Source of the DNA: Actinacidiphila acididurans
GTDB lineage: Bacteria; Actinomycetota; Actinomycetes; Streptomycetales; Streptomycetaceae
Assembly: GCF_016918855.1 (NCBI RefSeq)
Contig: NZ_JADKYB010000012.1
Coordinates: forward strand, 186,001-250,000
DNA length: 64,000 nt
Reading direction: 5' to 3'
Shown: piece after piece, positions 61,201 through 64,000 of the stretch
Layout: every line of letters starts with the position of its first letter
Position numbering within the stretch: position 1 is the first letter of the stretch
Translations under genes and position numbers: made by a program
Notes under the pieces: generated by a model
What the model saw: the letters and a program-made list of their open reading frames with translations, nothing else
What the model was told of the DNA's origin: nothing
Database searches by the model: none

Positions 61201-62050
61201 AGCCGCGCCCGCCGCCGCGCCGACCGTCTTCGACGGCGTCCGGCGGGCTCACCCCGACCCCATCGCCGGCAACGCCCGCTGGACGATGTGGGGTCACAAC
61301 GGCGACACCCCGCAGACCTCCGCCTATGCGGTGGAGTTCGGCGGGCTGGGCCTGCGCGGGGTGTATGTGCCGCCGGCCGCGGGTGAGGGACTGGGCACCT
61401 GGCACTGGCACACCGCCGCGGGCGGCGAACCGGTCGCGGTCACCCCGCTCACCCTGCTGCCGCCGCCCCTGCCCGACCGCACCGCGGCCGCCGCCCCGCA
61501 GCCGGCCGCAGTGCCCGCGCTCCCGCCGGAGCTGGTCGAACAGCACCTGGCCGGTGCCCCCTGGGCCGCCGGGCTGCGCTGGCGTGAGGACCGCGAGGAC
61601 CTGTACGTCTTCGGTGGAGCCGAAGGCCCGGAAGCGGTGTTCGCGGCAGGACTGCTGCCGCCCGGCGACCGACTCGTCCATGTCGCCGCCCACGTACGCG
61701 ACGGCGGCGACCCCGGCAGCCTGTGGGTGACCGCTTCCCGCGACATCGGCTGGCTGCGCGAGCAGGCGCAGCGGGCGGGCGGCCCGGACGCGGCGGGCGA
61801 CGTGCTCCAACGCTACGGTTGGCGCTACGACATCGCGGCGCCCGGGGGAGTGGACGTCAACGCCACGCTCGAGCTGGCCGCCCCGCACCCGGAACGCAGG
61901 GAGATCCTGTTCCCCGGTGGTGTGGCCGGCCGGCACATACGCGGCGCACAGCGCCTGCACCGGGGCCGGCCGGTCGGCCCCTATGTGACCAATCCCGGAT
62001 TCGCCGACGGTCGCGGCGCCGGGACCGGGACGGAGGGAACGGCACGGTGA
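43295..62050 (+). CDS. Giant (~6251-residue) multi-domain T7SS toxin/effector
   Basis: One uninterrupted gene. ATG 43295 follows GGAGG by 6 bases. Order: 1-130 helical WXG/LXG-like T7SS domain; 160-226 hydrophobic segments (LGILAIILAVLGAIFGGWVG); 437-531 twelve-residue GLHGL repeats; 719-802 22-residue repeats; ~1057-1295 KLSPPSH repeats; ~1313-1812 helical spectrin-like repeats; ~2197-2330 AbiEii-like nucleotidyltransferase; ~2413-2770 Rossmann/GT-B-like region; ~2910-3200 helical; ~3300-3460 possible ADP-ribosyltransferase-like segment; ~3790-3995 zinc protease with HELGHQVGLRDEY; ~4100-4830 and ~4907-5710 two homologous beta-rich modules; Pro-rich linker; ~6070-6251 pierisin/scabin-like ADP-ribosyltransferase. 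No signal peptide. Adjacent EssC and WXG genes make type VII export likely. Composition matches its neighbours, so there is no sign of recent transfer. Protein functions come from motifs only; whether it is cleaved after export is unknown. Confidence 0.85.
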   Translation: MARPGDWSALGLHGDPTPGDADVLSSIHSQMEDLGSLAREVTSGLDRVLNQSTDSFVGKTAEAVRKKIDGHLKKFIDSVGNSFGVSAPATLDYLNAVQEAQAKADQALSAAQGLAKDDPQLDALKTQVHGAQDDYRSAVNTYVGKLSDASHMIQQPISGWQLFLQALGILAIILAVLGAIFGGWVGLIALAVNVALLIKTAVEFAEGKASVLDLVLAVIGVLFPSTKGLNLGSIGKGIFNALKNLPKTAINGIGDVARGLTHIITNPSSLTGIFRSVTSLPGVVARGLISIGQITLNAGKVAVGALKSIGSAFRNDFSLATIGVKGTLPKIGVYAMSFGSRFLVSATLPLDFFELGVGASAAIKMGLGTRLVTPWAHLAQPVVSGGTHVAALTAEHFSLTSTHTGGPGFGDFGHIGLGAPGAFRGIDTGMNTGLNLGGLHGLSTGIDTGGLHGLNTGLNASGLHGLNTGVDVGGLHGLNTGVNVGGLHGLNTGVNVGGLHGLNTGLNAGGLHGLNTGVSTGGLHGLGSTGAVHLSLGVTPDSIGHALGSVHPGASAADHLTAFDHATGFDRTGAGLLSPSSAHFGGVNLGSMHVGGADIGSISAGVGGSHLGMSGLHTGRVDLTGSATGLHTAINDSMSGIRSAAGHVQDFHQLGISELKSIVDGDVSVVKVSPDGISLHIGAETAQPTALHMNFRSMSFTNDAGQHVVVAPEVHTALGTSDAHVATGTGLTAPGVHTTVGTGDAHVATGTGLTAPGVHTTVGTGDAHAATGTGLTAPGVHTTVGTGDAHAATSTGVTAPPPAGGTRTAAPTPAPTADRAGVSSPAPTRPLDELAGGGATSTGHGANGLTEHAGNLGQGPRSLPDRTGNPGGLAEGTGLHGVTAHDSTLGVSAQDRLDLAGRRTGTGDTSGAAQPLHGTPTPAEAAPVALAPTPLAVRPTSAPHPGASPAAGAGRAPRSRFEAITGGVGGRIGAERLTAWNKYEKATADAARAETALHDIGGALDKPSENIDQAAAKLDAQQAAMGVDAARQDLAVLGMDTDAIHTRLDLLTTPKPPAAATHGATDAGHAVSADDTRLAALDKLSPPSHAVHDGTDAGHAASADETSLAAALEKLSPPSHAPGRGGDLGASPAAAVHDAPGSGHAASADDTSLAAALEKLSPPSHAPGRGGDVGASPAAAVHDASGTGHAASADETSLAALDKLSPPTHAPDRVGEFGTTPAAVHDGTGAGHLASADENSLAALDKLSPPSHAPDRPAGIGGEGLHDGDAAAHGSAQDAQLAELEKLSPPTHTPEKSPIESAPSVPTEAPGAGLAKTTAWYADRLDGIAKDAGMSRADRAVHTDGIQEAAAAGDLSEVARRYAVFRDHVEVATFHTRLDAFETHVEGGFDRLGELGASRTEWQAKVDAVRDARRTFDMDVTNAALRDFTAFVERHVPAEVLTGKDAARAFDAEMHRVLGDLSAARGPGEYVRAHDELTHLMETSALRDRLDALAGEVGDEERALRQRISNASGPDEAAAALQDLHDFKDQQALADRLERLKSDDVAAPGPGLEERLDALRGDVTDPHEIELRRLVDEAPTADDAFRALGDLHEYQQERAFQERLDALRSDGPAGGEHGGEHGGAPDVPSEEDLVRRLDALNQGESDPRITELRQQIRDAATPEEAAGALDRLDQHMAEQETLRQQRVADYRAKIDKLSDERTEHLLNDRFDQAERVGGELDDLQRQLDGTLSHAEKQDALLTELHKAVDRPEADGHLDRIVDKGLSLGHERAAAGADVRSADETARLLDALPNVGDHPLPHVRDDHAPGGGDLHGGDLHGGGTDTGAPHGAPGDGEFKGAGPAGDGLKGTHPKGDGLGSTDPLRNDPLRNDDPAGPGHVELPDPPRERPGAEPHTPGRDTADTPPREQAPGTQELQLQAPREHLEPPAVTGGALDPAAHPIPTALTHEELRAASDTATQAGHAEQEAVREIPHEVLLHHEVNLQVQHAMPGAEHVGAEEVARIHADLAAHGSLAHMTVDRLAGDIVAVVLGHDLPRLRGGGKGDPKISLTPAAAEHVQQAFQTALNGEKRLVVGIDGPTIHVTDLMDKVITQIGAGQHAGAITINATEKNIYKAGSNAKLLLTHQADGAERPTTITFQLKLEGPGTADATAGHESVAGPSTAVGTEQVTVPGDGISAERKFDIGAWFSDLMERRMEEPVMLAGGGQIVLKYGSPRPLADLDFRAQKPYVASLADQLNAAVIEEHPEVHLQPFGPDEKDKRALTGRIDGVEITIGPSNTIYHDVTTVSGIQVPSHLDALVDKALSFTRRTGEKKDKDLFDLLWALSTDPHGTVLLRENLDPLRNAGFQERSTDTLPLSAKLTQALTEVTKGKGLDRVRQTWQAFGAGPQDMERLNATLDELKGAFRAGPGPHPAMIVTAGNFTGDMFGTAAALVLNPKLRVTVLTGPSHPDQVGGFLKETLTRRVIAERDTLLDKMKAKATGPEQFAQTQAQILAEYDTRLQTELGRVHVLHSDTPHGLYSDVTRKEMPLDYGRVEPPVPENLRSTHFQKPVARGTEEVTERWDKQNIGRGRLRTAWGLNGSLQDERAQGFLRDVGVPENSKYVVLWSRFSGKKGGAHPQHDTSLTGMQQIIDELPHDVTVIIAGDKRPVGADRYGEWAAGRDNVFDLTEFWKGDAWQRHFPDAGRADQFTVFDHLDQFARQQGGGLKHLGFRSGNLEPYALIGHDVRYLEEAGNPQAARMQQWHKDIGYERITVSKVPTLTGQVVVEDTRVAGREGAVPWRGGDAATVKDLKAQTLQDHNLARGDRGFTTDDLKAVTSYLHFPEHGSAASAVAHGSGSVAKARVGVTPVKAGAKWKGKGRATPVTQAALPSTETHMATTSASSHAGTSTAPPSVRPAPATVRATRPPVTPAEQARWNGALAELSDALADLRVLETQGLGHWEGAGAEATYTAQHLLDSAQARVDRAQARVDELIGHDPHTVSPRAPQPSAQQAVSAPPAVEPLKLRWTPAHKGADGTQVDGAWGLHEGPAPEGTTPWREWKDKEHRDRRALDVVVDAGELSQTDLHQFANLLIRADQHDLAGQVLAHAGALDAAARQAGSVGEHAERTIWTGEEIVAMAADLYDRLEGLSARAGEASFGPTATEVADLTALTTRLETALKGHIKGAAQFGGVYTLRGEYTLLTHTAHRYLDRLGPLSQWHGTHPGPAPRAATPISREVFAVAQKMRRGQAYADVPAGTQWSSVRSSLRELPLDQWPQEARTGFVRELSERNLQDLRAGRDRLLAEDGRFQDLLASLEKLPYRLKHATPAYHAIANSGVMSSQGDLARRGAKYLASGKSSAANTSNLGNDDFVFFRVEANDKPMQTRYGPTTLVFHSDVLGHYDGWVSLHDQLEPLDRPAMQKLEVDGTPVRTSAYAKNAQATGAHTTWTNTYPGVPGVSKPRTRKVSFEQEVFSGEHFVEGLALSVLREVRLIGGAFQENALRLGQEITAVLAKDGELSAAERAALNNARTALSDLVFSLYRPEAKFGAGLPVDLAHVRPSGLSKDVTTAPFRPLTVHNPYGDGRYLPDGTPDPHGFAAARLADRAGDSKREAEKALRGEATGTKVDTAQWHIRRGLPDAEKAVERTQDFLAASGDDQAVRRLLADRQALVADLRKLETQARERLDALRLEREAAAAAHPPQAATPRPVSTAKADKKARRKALVEARQLDATPAPPTAEGHVSPSAPPVAERSDSALSTQSPSAYHLPGTAAGEHTGDLTGTVRQAGGTAHLTGGGAEDHLARIADPRWQAAREAAPAVPRSHTWVDPVSRPFGPGTGLEDARYAVTSAFDARRFEYRGEQVTELTVKVHLVGRREMSPQQLDTLWDRARQGIDRLFNAPGHRLPNGDLLHVTVQRAGSRDAHVSVAVAPPGTPSSQHVWAIDASDQELAHELGHQVGLRDEYRDDTAPQRPEITGSLMGDYHRPAPFGLTQGGLRDRHLRLMHAIIGDLADGTIVPHGVHDPVGTSPRAPQPATATRERPTAPRPPAEPELLRPQPVASTSRASTSSSAPTPSGVQPDVIEMVTFAPPAREGAAAHGLTETDTEAPVVPGPPAPPARMTRHGQVGASDRILPSATAERSLADGLFQGLEGTFGTNDLAALRAAWEPELRSAVLPGLSAMTRGEVRKLTLDAGGWSGEVRVTARVEQAGTEDTLKSLEFEDGTESFHRGGFLRERQIAAGGGLLAKGKPAGLTDLTGQVAVNWTRTTADRVAGGSRIFTRAKTPEPALKVGTVIRVDFDFSRVRGRFGGRLDLGGGDAGSVSRIAVPVHLPVATSAAESGRTAALTGRNYLPPLRVEQTLALGGTDVVRDVFLVDAQGNRTGGTLSAALLGDREDPGSLAAFGQRTYGADWPRVRELVLARLGSLDVLQVRLKAMTGGDAFEIDLGERGTLLVTAKVSQMTHVRTTDKTEFNTGTDVTRVFGLTESRNRALRATFSAQSSDLKAGPVSLSGEANAQYEREGVSARQVSVRSGSAVKMKVPGTVFDGVATLTFAHRARPDAPLAAGSGSARLGFQALTEAAEARPVPEARVFSAVDRPAGPLRMQGPPVEAGDLAWRPAAEVWDGLPEHSVVLDVLLGEQPAAGRAADPSPAALVERLGRGYLGGHWDDLRSTAEEGVSREQLATSLPVMTRGNAVRGVPLTVPLRSDAHLSATATLESLEYLRPIDEAEINLLSEVTEDAADRLGSAVNQGESLQLGAQPAVSSAVSVGLHPLGAGRADRWQKGSGVAAATNNINSAKYPEPMVAFLARARVDATLGRPGDTAARTGHTDIRFVVAVPQSHAQRYLVAEDAAGPQTFTRPAPPAPATTDAVAPAHVPGTVPEGGTVTAAKPVTTTDHATTDHATTDPATTGLTTAERAPAAENPPPLEFQPPDRVRRDGRIGAGDAVVRSGDGAAVVKALEKELGSTFKDKWSQVEADLNLFFDGAVIPPKLPGLTAGTSWGTKVSAGGVTADIRITSAWATMTKYLRVEKKFEFEQGTETAAALSGTKSGTGRNTLWHRLVVRAPHTSVNLSRTRAFDTFTGRTLDRRFGAVAKGKTVEPAALFAGDVVYTVRIKLSRAVPGFGGERTLTVRTDGEFAFPVRDLPVNPTTRERPQPVTQYRTPRRIEESRLLGATDIVLDARPDAVFDQLDTVGTRAFGSDRAWAAAKAKLRERMPADEFQRRLRSMMAGQPWIVRAGGRRVVLTASVRDMTHTGNTEATEFNSSALGTVTSGGPEAPLRGEHSTSTATAVGVVGTSNPVGVLPVEVFAGGAITHTTVRDDVTESASAARAGAGTKTKAAGSVFDGTATLHVEFRQSWRPWGKAVDTRLRPGVRDEQRHIDDLRVQLDRLADRPEGDPEVQRLRQQFDAALTAQTDAVRERARATLAAAPATGPSMTRTAFGVRRRFFGQADIGFQTLVESADAVKAERPAAAGADTAAAVDGTSRAGGSRTADTVPARQVPVPPRTIWEHGLSGDHIVRDLPDVRSLRSLLDTEGRKEFGGAWDSVTRNGVPRSELVMGAFHKDRLLAELPRMTRGEELTSEPFHVGGRKAWVSATARVRRLAHDRPDPKAEVALVGESSAQVSHRALHARQGYLNAQLGALASDWKSKFGAAATFGGGMRLRRGGEQAAGGRTFANAKIPVPLEHYQGSVEITFTFHHGTSARPSGGVVPFAVSVPTAEITERVGATADTYFTAPERVPAPPQEHPLPDHGTVLPPQGRDEPAPVEPDRIAPAPAPAESAVTEPVVEERPLPDTVLADHGRDEPAPVEPNGIAPAPAPVEPEPAVMEQPPLDRPTSLPHTAPSHPLRDEAPRRPAPLPRSGEPLPTITEGPEPVVAKQPPLDRPNSLHQTDPNHPLADEAPRHPASLPRSGEPPATITEEPEPVAEPGTDTLPLVMTDAATGHNAGSVPAGTPTSEPAVAAGTVEHPVRGPLPTILEEPEPMEEPPAAPAAAPTVFDGVRRAHPDPIAGNARWTMWGHNGDTPQTSAYAVEFGGLGLRGVYVPPAAGEGLGTWHWHTAAGGEPVAVTPLTLLPPPLPDRTAAAAPQPAAVPALPPELVEQHLAGAPWAAGLRWREDREDLYVFGGAEGPEAVFAAGLLPPGDRLVHVAAHVRDGGDPGSLWVTASRDIGWLREQAQRAGGPDAAGDVLQRYGWRYDIAAPGGVDVNATLELAAPHPERREILFPGGVAGRHIRGAQRLHRGRPVGPYVTNPGFADGRGAGTGTEGTAR
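44603..44887 (+). repeat. Eight 36-bp (12-residue) GGLHGLNTGV(N/D) repeats
   Basis: Residues 437-531 of the giant protein: consensus GGLHGLNTGVNV, seven full copies plus one partial. The Gly-Leu-x-Gly pattern with period 12 suggests a regular coil or solenoid. DNA copies differ mainly at synonymous sites, so the array is older than the 66-bp array. Confidence 0.92.
45449..45700 (+). repeat. 66-bp (22-residue) tandem repeat, three full copies plus partial
   Basis: Residues 719-740, 741-762, 763-784 and a partial copy: GTGDAHVATGTGLTAPGVHTTV. The DNA of the copies is nearly identical, indicating recent duplication. It sits in a disordered linker. Confidence 0.92.
46463..47177 (+). repeat. Six ~45-residue KLSPPSHAP repeats
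   Basis: Residues ~1057-1295. Each unit runs AVHDGxGxGHAASADETSLAALxKLSPPSHAP followed by a variable Gly-rich spacer. Two central units are almost identical in DNA. Units alternate AAALEK and AALDK, hinting at stepwise duplication. Confidence 0.9.
49886..50275 (+). other. AbiEii-like nucleotidyltransferase domain in the giant protein
   Basis: Residues ~2197-2330. The N-terminal part VMLAGGGQIVLKYGSPRPLADLDF matches the AbiEii/MenA nucleotidyltransferase pattern GGxxL...R...DxDF, with the metal-binding pair at Asp2219 and Asp2221. It is followed by a substrate strand (GRIDGVEITIG) and the typical C-terminal helix ALSFTRRTGEKKDKDLFDLLWAL, where AbiEii proteins have K...R...K-D..D. Free-standing members are toxins that modify tRNA or other RNA. 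Confidence 0.6.
50530..51600 (+). other. Rossmann/GT-B-like segment in the giant protein
   Basis: Residues ~2413-2770 show alternating strands and helices with PAMIVTAGNFTGDMFGTAAAL, LRVTVLTGPSHPDQ, VHVLHSDTPHG, KYVVLWSRFSGKKGG, DVTVIIAGDKRPVG and HLGFRSGNLEPYALIGHDVRYLEEAG. The GFRSGNLEP...G-H turn recalls the donor-binding region of GT-B glycosyltransferases. I cannot name a family. Confidence 0.35.
54650..55280 (+). other. Zincin metalloprotease domain in the giant protein
   Basis: Residues ~3787-3995. The zinc motif HELGHQVGLRDEY gives ligands His3931 and His3935, catalytic Glu3932 and a third ligand at Asp3941 (HExxHxxGxxD). Upstream strands LTVKVHLVGRREM and HVTVQRAGSRDAHVSVAVAPP fit a zincin beta-sheet, and GSLMGDYHRPAPF could be a Met-turn-like loop. 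A self-processing or host-targeted protease are the two options. Confidence 0.75.
55587..57790 (+). other. Beta-rich module A of the giant protein
   Basis: Residues ~4098-4832. It begins HGQVGASDRILPS and carries LPGLSAMTRGEVRKL, GRNYLPPLRVEQTLALGGTDVV, MTHVRTTDKTEFNTGT, GTVFDGVATLTF, LGFQALTE and LPVMTRGNAVRGVPL. These blocks recur in the same order in module B. Confidence 0.7.
58014..60420 (+). other. Beta-rich module B, homologous to module A
   Basis: Residues ~4907-5709: DGRIGAGDAVVRS, LPGLTAGTSWGTK, YRTPRRIEESRLLGATDIV, MTHTGNTEATEFNSS, GSVFDGTATLHV, IGFQTLVE and LPRMTRGEELTSEPF align one-to-one with module A. It carries an extra helical insertion (EQRHIDDLRVQLDRLADRPEG) just before the GFQTL block. 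Between A and B lies a 15-bp repeat coding TTDHA. Confidence 0.7.
61505..62047 (+). other. C-terminal pierisin/scabin-like ADP-ribosyltransferase domain
   Basis: Residues ~6070-6251. The order matches the pierisin/scabin family: NAD-binding Arg6097 in WREDRE, AAGLLPPGD, HVRDGG, the strand motif SLWVTAS (6142-6148, usual form SxFVSTT), WRYDIAAPGGVDVNATLE, the catalytic Glu6203 in RREILFPGG, then GRHIRGAQR and TNPGF. These enzymes ADP-ribosylate guanine in DNA or nucleotides, using NAD. The residue two before the Glu is Arg6201 rather than Gln. Confidence 0.75.
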
Positions 62051-64000
62051 CCGCCGCGACACATCGGGTCCAGCCGGGCGCGCGCCGGGGCGCGTACCGC
62101 ACCATCAGTGACGCCGTGCGCGCCGCCACGGCCGGCGACGAGATCAGCATCGCGGCCGGCGAGTACCGGGAACGGGTGCTGATCGACCGCCAGGTGAGCC
62201 TGGTCGCCGAGGACGGCCCCGGCACCGTGACGATCGTCGCGCCCACCCCGGGCCTGCCCGTACTGGAGATCGCGGTGTCCGCCGCGTTCAGCGGCATCGC
62301 CGTGCTCGGCGCCGACCGGCAGCGCCCGGTGGTGCTGGTCACCGGGGGCGCCGTGGAACTGGCGGACTGCCAGGTGGCCGGCGGCCGGCTGGAGATCCTG
62401 CGCGCCTCGTCGCTGCGGATGACCCGCGGCGCGGTGCGCGACGCGGCACTTGCCGGGGTGCACGCCGACACCAGCGGCACCGTCGCGCTGCACGACGGCC
62501 TGATCGAGGACATCGAGGGCACCGGCGTGGTGGTGGCCGGCACCGCCACCGCACACCTGGTCGCCACCACCGTCCGCGAGGTCGGCGCCTCCGGGGTCCG
62601 GGTCCGCGGCGACGCCCGCGCCGAGCTCAGCCGCTGCGAGATCGTGGCCCCCGGCCGCAACGGCCTGCTGGTCGAGGAGCGGGCGGCGGTCACCGTCGAC
62701 GGCTGCCGGCTGCGGGACGCGTCCGCCGAGGCCGTCCGGGTCCTGGGCAGCGCCCCCCGCGGCAGCGGCGAGGAGGAGGCCGGCGGCGTACGGATCACCG
62801 GCACCGAGGTGTCCGGCGCCGGCGCGGCCGGCGTGCTCGCCACCGGCACCGGCGACGTCCTGCTCACCGAGTGCCGGATCCGGGACTGCGCCGCCGCGGC
62901 GGTCGCGGTGGACGGCGAGGCACGGCTGGAGGTCGCCGACTGCCTGCTCACCGGGGCCCGCGCCTCCGGCCTGGTCGCCCGCGGCTCGGCCCGGGCCGAG
63001 GTGCGCGGCACCACCGTGCGCGGCACCGCGGGCAACGGCATCCTGATCGGCGAACGTGCCGACGTCCGCGTGACCGACAGCGCGGTGCGCGACAGCGCGT
63101 TCAGCGGCGTCCACATCGGCGGCGACGCGGTGGCGACCCTCACCGCGGTCCGCGTGACGGCCACCCCCGAGCACGGCATCGGCGTCACCGAACGCGGCCG
63201 CCTCACCCTGGAGGACTGCTGGACCACCGGCTGCGGCATGTCCGGCCTGCACCTGGACGGTTACGCGGTCGCCACCGCCGACGGCCTGACCGTACGCGGC
63301 GGCCAGAGCGGGGTCACCGCGCAGTCCGCCGGCGAGGTCCGCATCCGCGACGCGCGCGTCCTGGCCGTCGAGCGCTCCGGGTTCATCTGCGGCGAGGGCA
63401 CCGCCCCCGAGCTCACCGACTGCCGGGTCACCGGCGCCGGCACCGCCGGAGTCGTGATCGCCGAGAAGGCCGCCCCCAAGCTGCGCGGCCTGCTGATCGG
63501 CGACACCGAGGGCTCCGGCATCGTCGTCGCCCGCGACGCCGAGCCGGCCGTCTCCGGCGCCACCGTCACCGGCGCCGGGAAGAACGGCCTGTTCGTCGGC
63601 GAGGGCGGCAAGGGCCGGTACGAGGACTGCGTGTTCTCCGCCACCGGATTCCCGGCGGTCCATGTCGCCACCGGGGCCCGCCCGGTGCTGCGCGCCCTGC
63701 TGGTGCGGGACACCGAGGACGACATCAGCCTGGACGAGGGCGCCGAACCGGTGGTGGAGGACTGCGCGTCGCTGCGGGTCGCCCACCCGGTGTGGCCCGC
63801 GCCCGGCACCTCGGGCACCGGCCCCGCGATCCGTACCGCGTCCGCGTCCGCCTCCCCGGTGGCGGGCGCCACGGCCCAGGCGGCCACGGCCACCGCGGAC
63901 GCCACCGGCGACGGCAGGCCCGAGCCGGTGGAAGTGGAGAGCCTGGACGACCTGCTCGCCGAACTCGGCGAACTCGTCGGCCTGGAACGCGTCAAGCACG
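62047..64000 (+). CDS. Right-handed beta-helix protein with EccA/CbxX-type AAA domain (3' end missing)
   Basis: GTG 62047 overlaps the giant gene's TGA by 4 bases and has GGAGGG about 9 bases upstream, so it is strongly coupled. The first ~575 residues are parallel beta-helix coils (GAYRTISDAVRAATAGDEISIAAGEY opener, then repeats such as GVHADTSGTVALHDGLIED, GNGILIGERADVRVTDSAV and GLFVGEGGKGRYEDCVF). An Ala/Thr-rich linker follows. The last residues, VESLDDLLAELGELVGLERVKH, are the standard entry into a CbxX/CfqX (SpoVK, EccA) AAA+ ATPase domain, cut off by the window edge. An EccA-like role, handling or releasing the giant substrate at EssC, is the natural inference. No signal peptide. Confidence 0.8.
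   Translation, partial: MTAATHRVQPGARRGAYRTISDAVRAATAGDEISIAAGEYRERVLIDRQVSLVAEDGPGTVTIVAPTPGLPVLEIAVSAAFSGIAVLGADRQRPVVLVTGGAVELADCQVAGGRLEILRASSLRMTRGAVRDAALAGVHADTSGTVALHDGLIEDIEGTGVVVAGTATAHLVATTVREVGASGVRVRGDARAELSRCEIVAPGRNGLLVEERAAVTVDGCRLRDASAEAVRVLGSAPRGSGEEEAGGVRITGTEVSGAGAAGVLATGTGDVLLTECRIRDCAAAAVAVDGEARLEVADCLLTGARASGLVARGSARAEVRGTTVRGTAGNGILIGERADVRVTDSAVRDSAFSGVHIGGDAVATLTAVRVTATPEHGIGVTERGRLTLEDCWTTGCGMSGLHLDGYAVATADGLTVRGGQSGVTAQSAGEVRIRDARVLAVERSGFICGEGTAPELTDCRVTGAGTAGVVIAEKAAPKLRGLLIGDTEGSGIVVARDAEPAVSGATVTGAGKNGLFVGEGGKGRYEDCVFSATGFPAVHVATGARPVLRALLVRDTEDDISLDEGAEPVVEDCASLRVAHPVWPAPGTSGTGPAIRTASASASPVAGATAQAATATADATGDGRPEPVEVESLDDLLAELGELVGLERVKH

Noticed and set aside
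55880..62062. A ~2060-codon minus-strand frame opposite the C-terminal third of the giant gene
   Set aside because: Low-complexity composition, no domain and no ribosome-binding site; it mirrors the repeats of the plus-strand gene.

Overview
The window is very GC-rich chromosomal DNA from a high-GC actinobacterium, most likely Streptomyces or a close relative. The evidence is third-position GC bias with long antisense open frames, many GTG/TTG starts, 4-base GTGA/ATGA gene overlaps, two predicted F420-dependent luciferase-like oxidoreductases, a DUF574 methyltransferase, a GAF-PP2C phosphatase, and two exact TTGTCCACA DnaA boxes. I found no rRNA, tRNA, CRISPR array, insertion sequence or phage gene.

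Layout. (1) 1-2.0 kb: 5' part of a DUF574 methyltransferase, divergent from a GAF-PP2C phosphatase. (2) 2.1-12.6 kb: a minus-strand accessory block read from a cytoplasmic LuxR-type two-component system (12.6->10.8 kb), through a TIM-barrel protein resembling peptidase U32, two acyl-CoA dehydrogenases, a beta-decarboxylating dehydrogenase, an amidohydrolase, a medium-chain reductase and an F420-type oxidoreductase. Three of these are joined by stop/start overlaps, so it looks like one carboxylic-acid/acyl-CoA pathway; the substrate is unknown. (3) 13.0-14.4 kb: a second medium-chain reductase and acylphosphatase. (4) 14.6-19.9 kb: a secreted 1385-residue beta-propeller/S53 serine-carboxyl peptidase facing a TrmB/LuxR hybrid regulator. 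(5) 20.1-27.3 kb: GT39-type glycosyltransferase, DUF1697 protein, an SMC/OLD-like ATPase coupled to a dCTPase/MazG-like pyrophosphohydrolase, a small actinobacterial protein behind DnaA boxes and paired palindromes, an F420-type oxidoreductase and homocysteine S-methyltransferase. (6) 27.4-31.6 kb: the Hen1-Pnkp RNA repair cassette. (7) 31.8-35.2 kb: arginine deiminase, ornithine carbamoyltransferase and a crotonase-fold protein.

(8) 35.6-64.0 kb is the most unusual part: a type VII secretion locus. It holds a single-pass membrane protein coupled to a full-length EssC/EccC-type triple ATPase, two divergent WXG100-like genes, and one 18.8-kb gene for a protein of about 6251 residues. This giant begins with a WXG/LXG-like helical and membrane-active segment. 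It then carries three tandem-repeat arrays, a long helical region, an AbiEii-like nucleotidyltransferase fold, a Rossmann/GT-B-like segment, a possible second ADP-ribosyltransferase-like segment, an HExxHxxGxxD zinc protease, two homologous 700-800-residue beta-rich modules, and a C-terminal pierisin/scabin-like ADP-ribosyltransferase. Its stop codon overlaps the start of a parallel beta-helix protein that runs off the window just as an EccA/CbxX-type AAA domain begins. The working picture is a secreted multi-enzyme toxin exported by the adjacent EssC, with a dedicated AAA chaperone and no obvious immunity gene in the window.

All functions are inferred from reading motifs and family resemblance; no database search was run.
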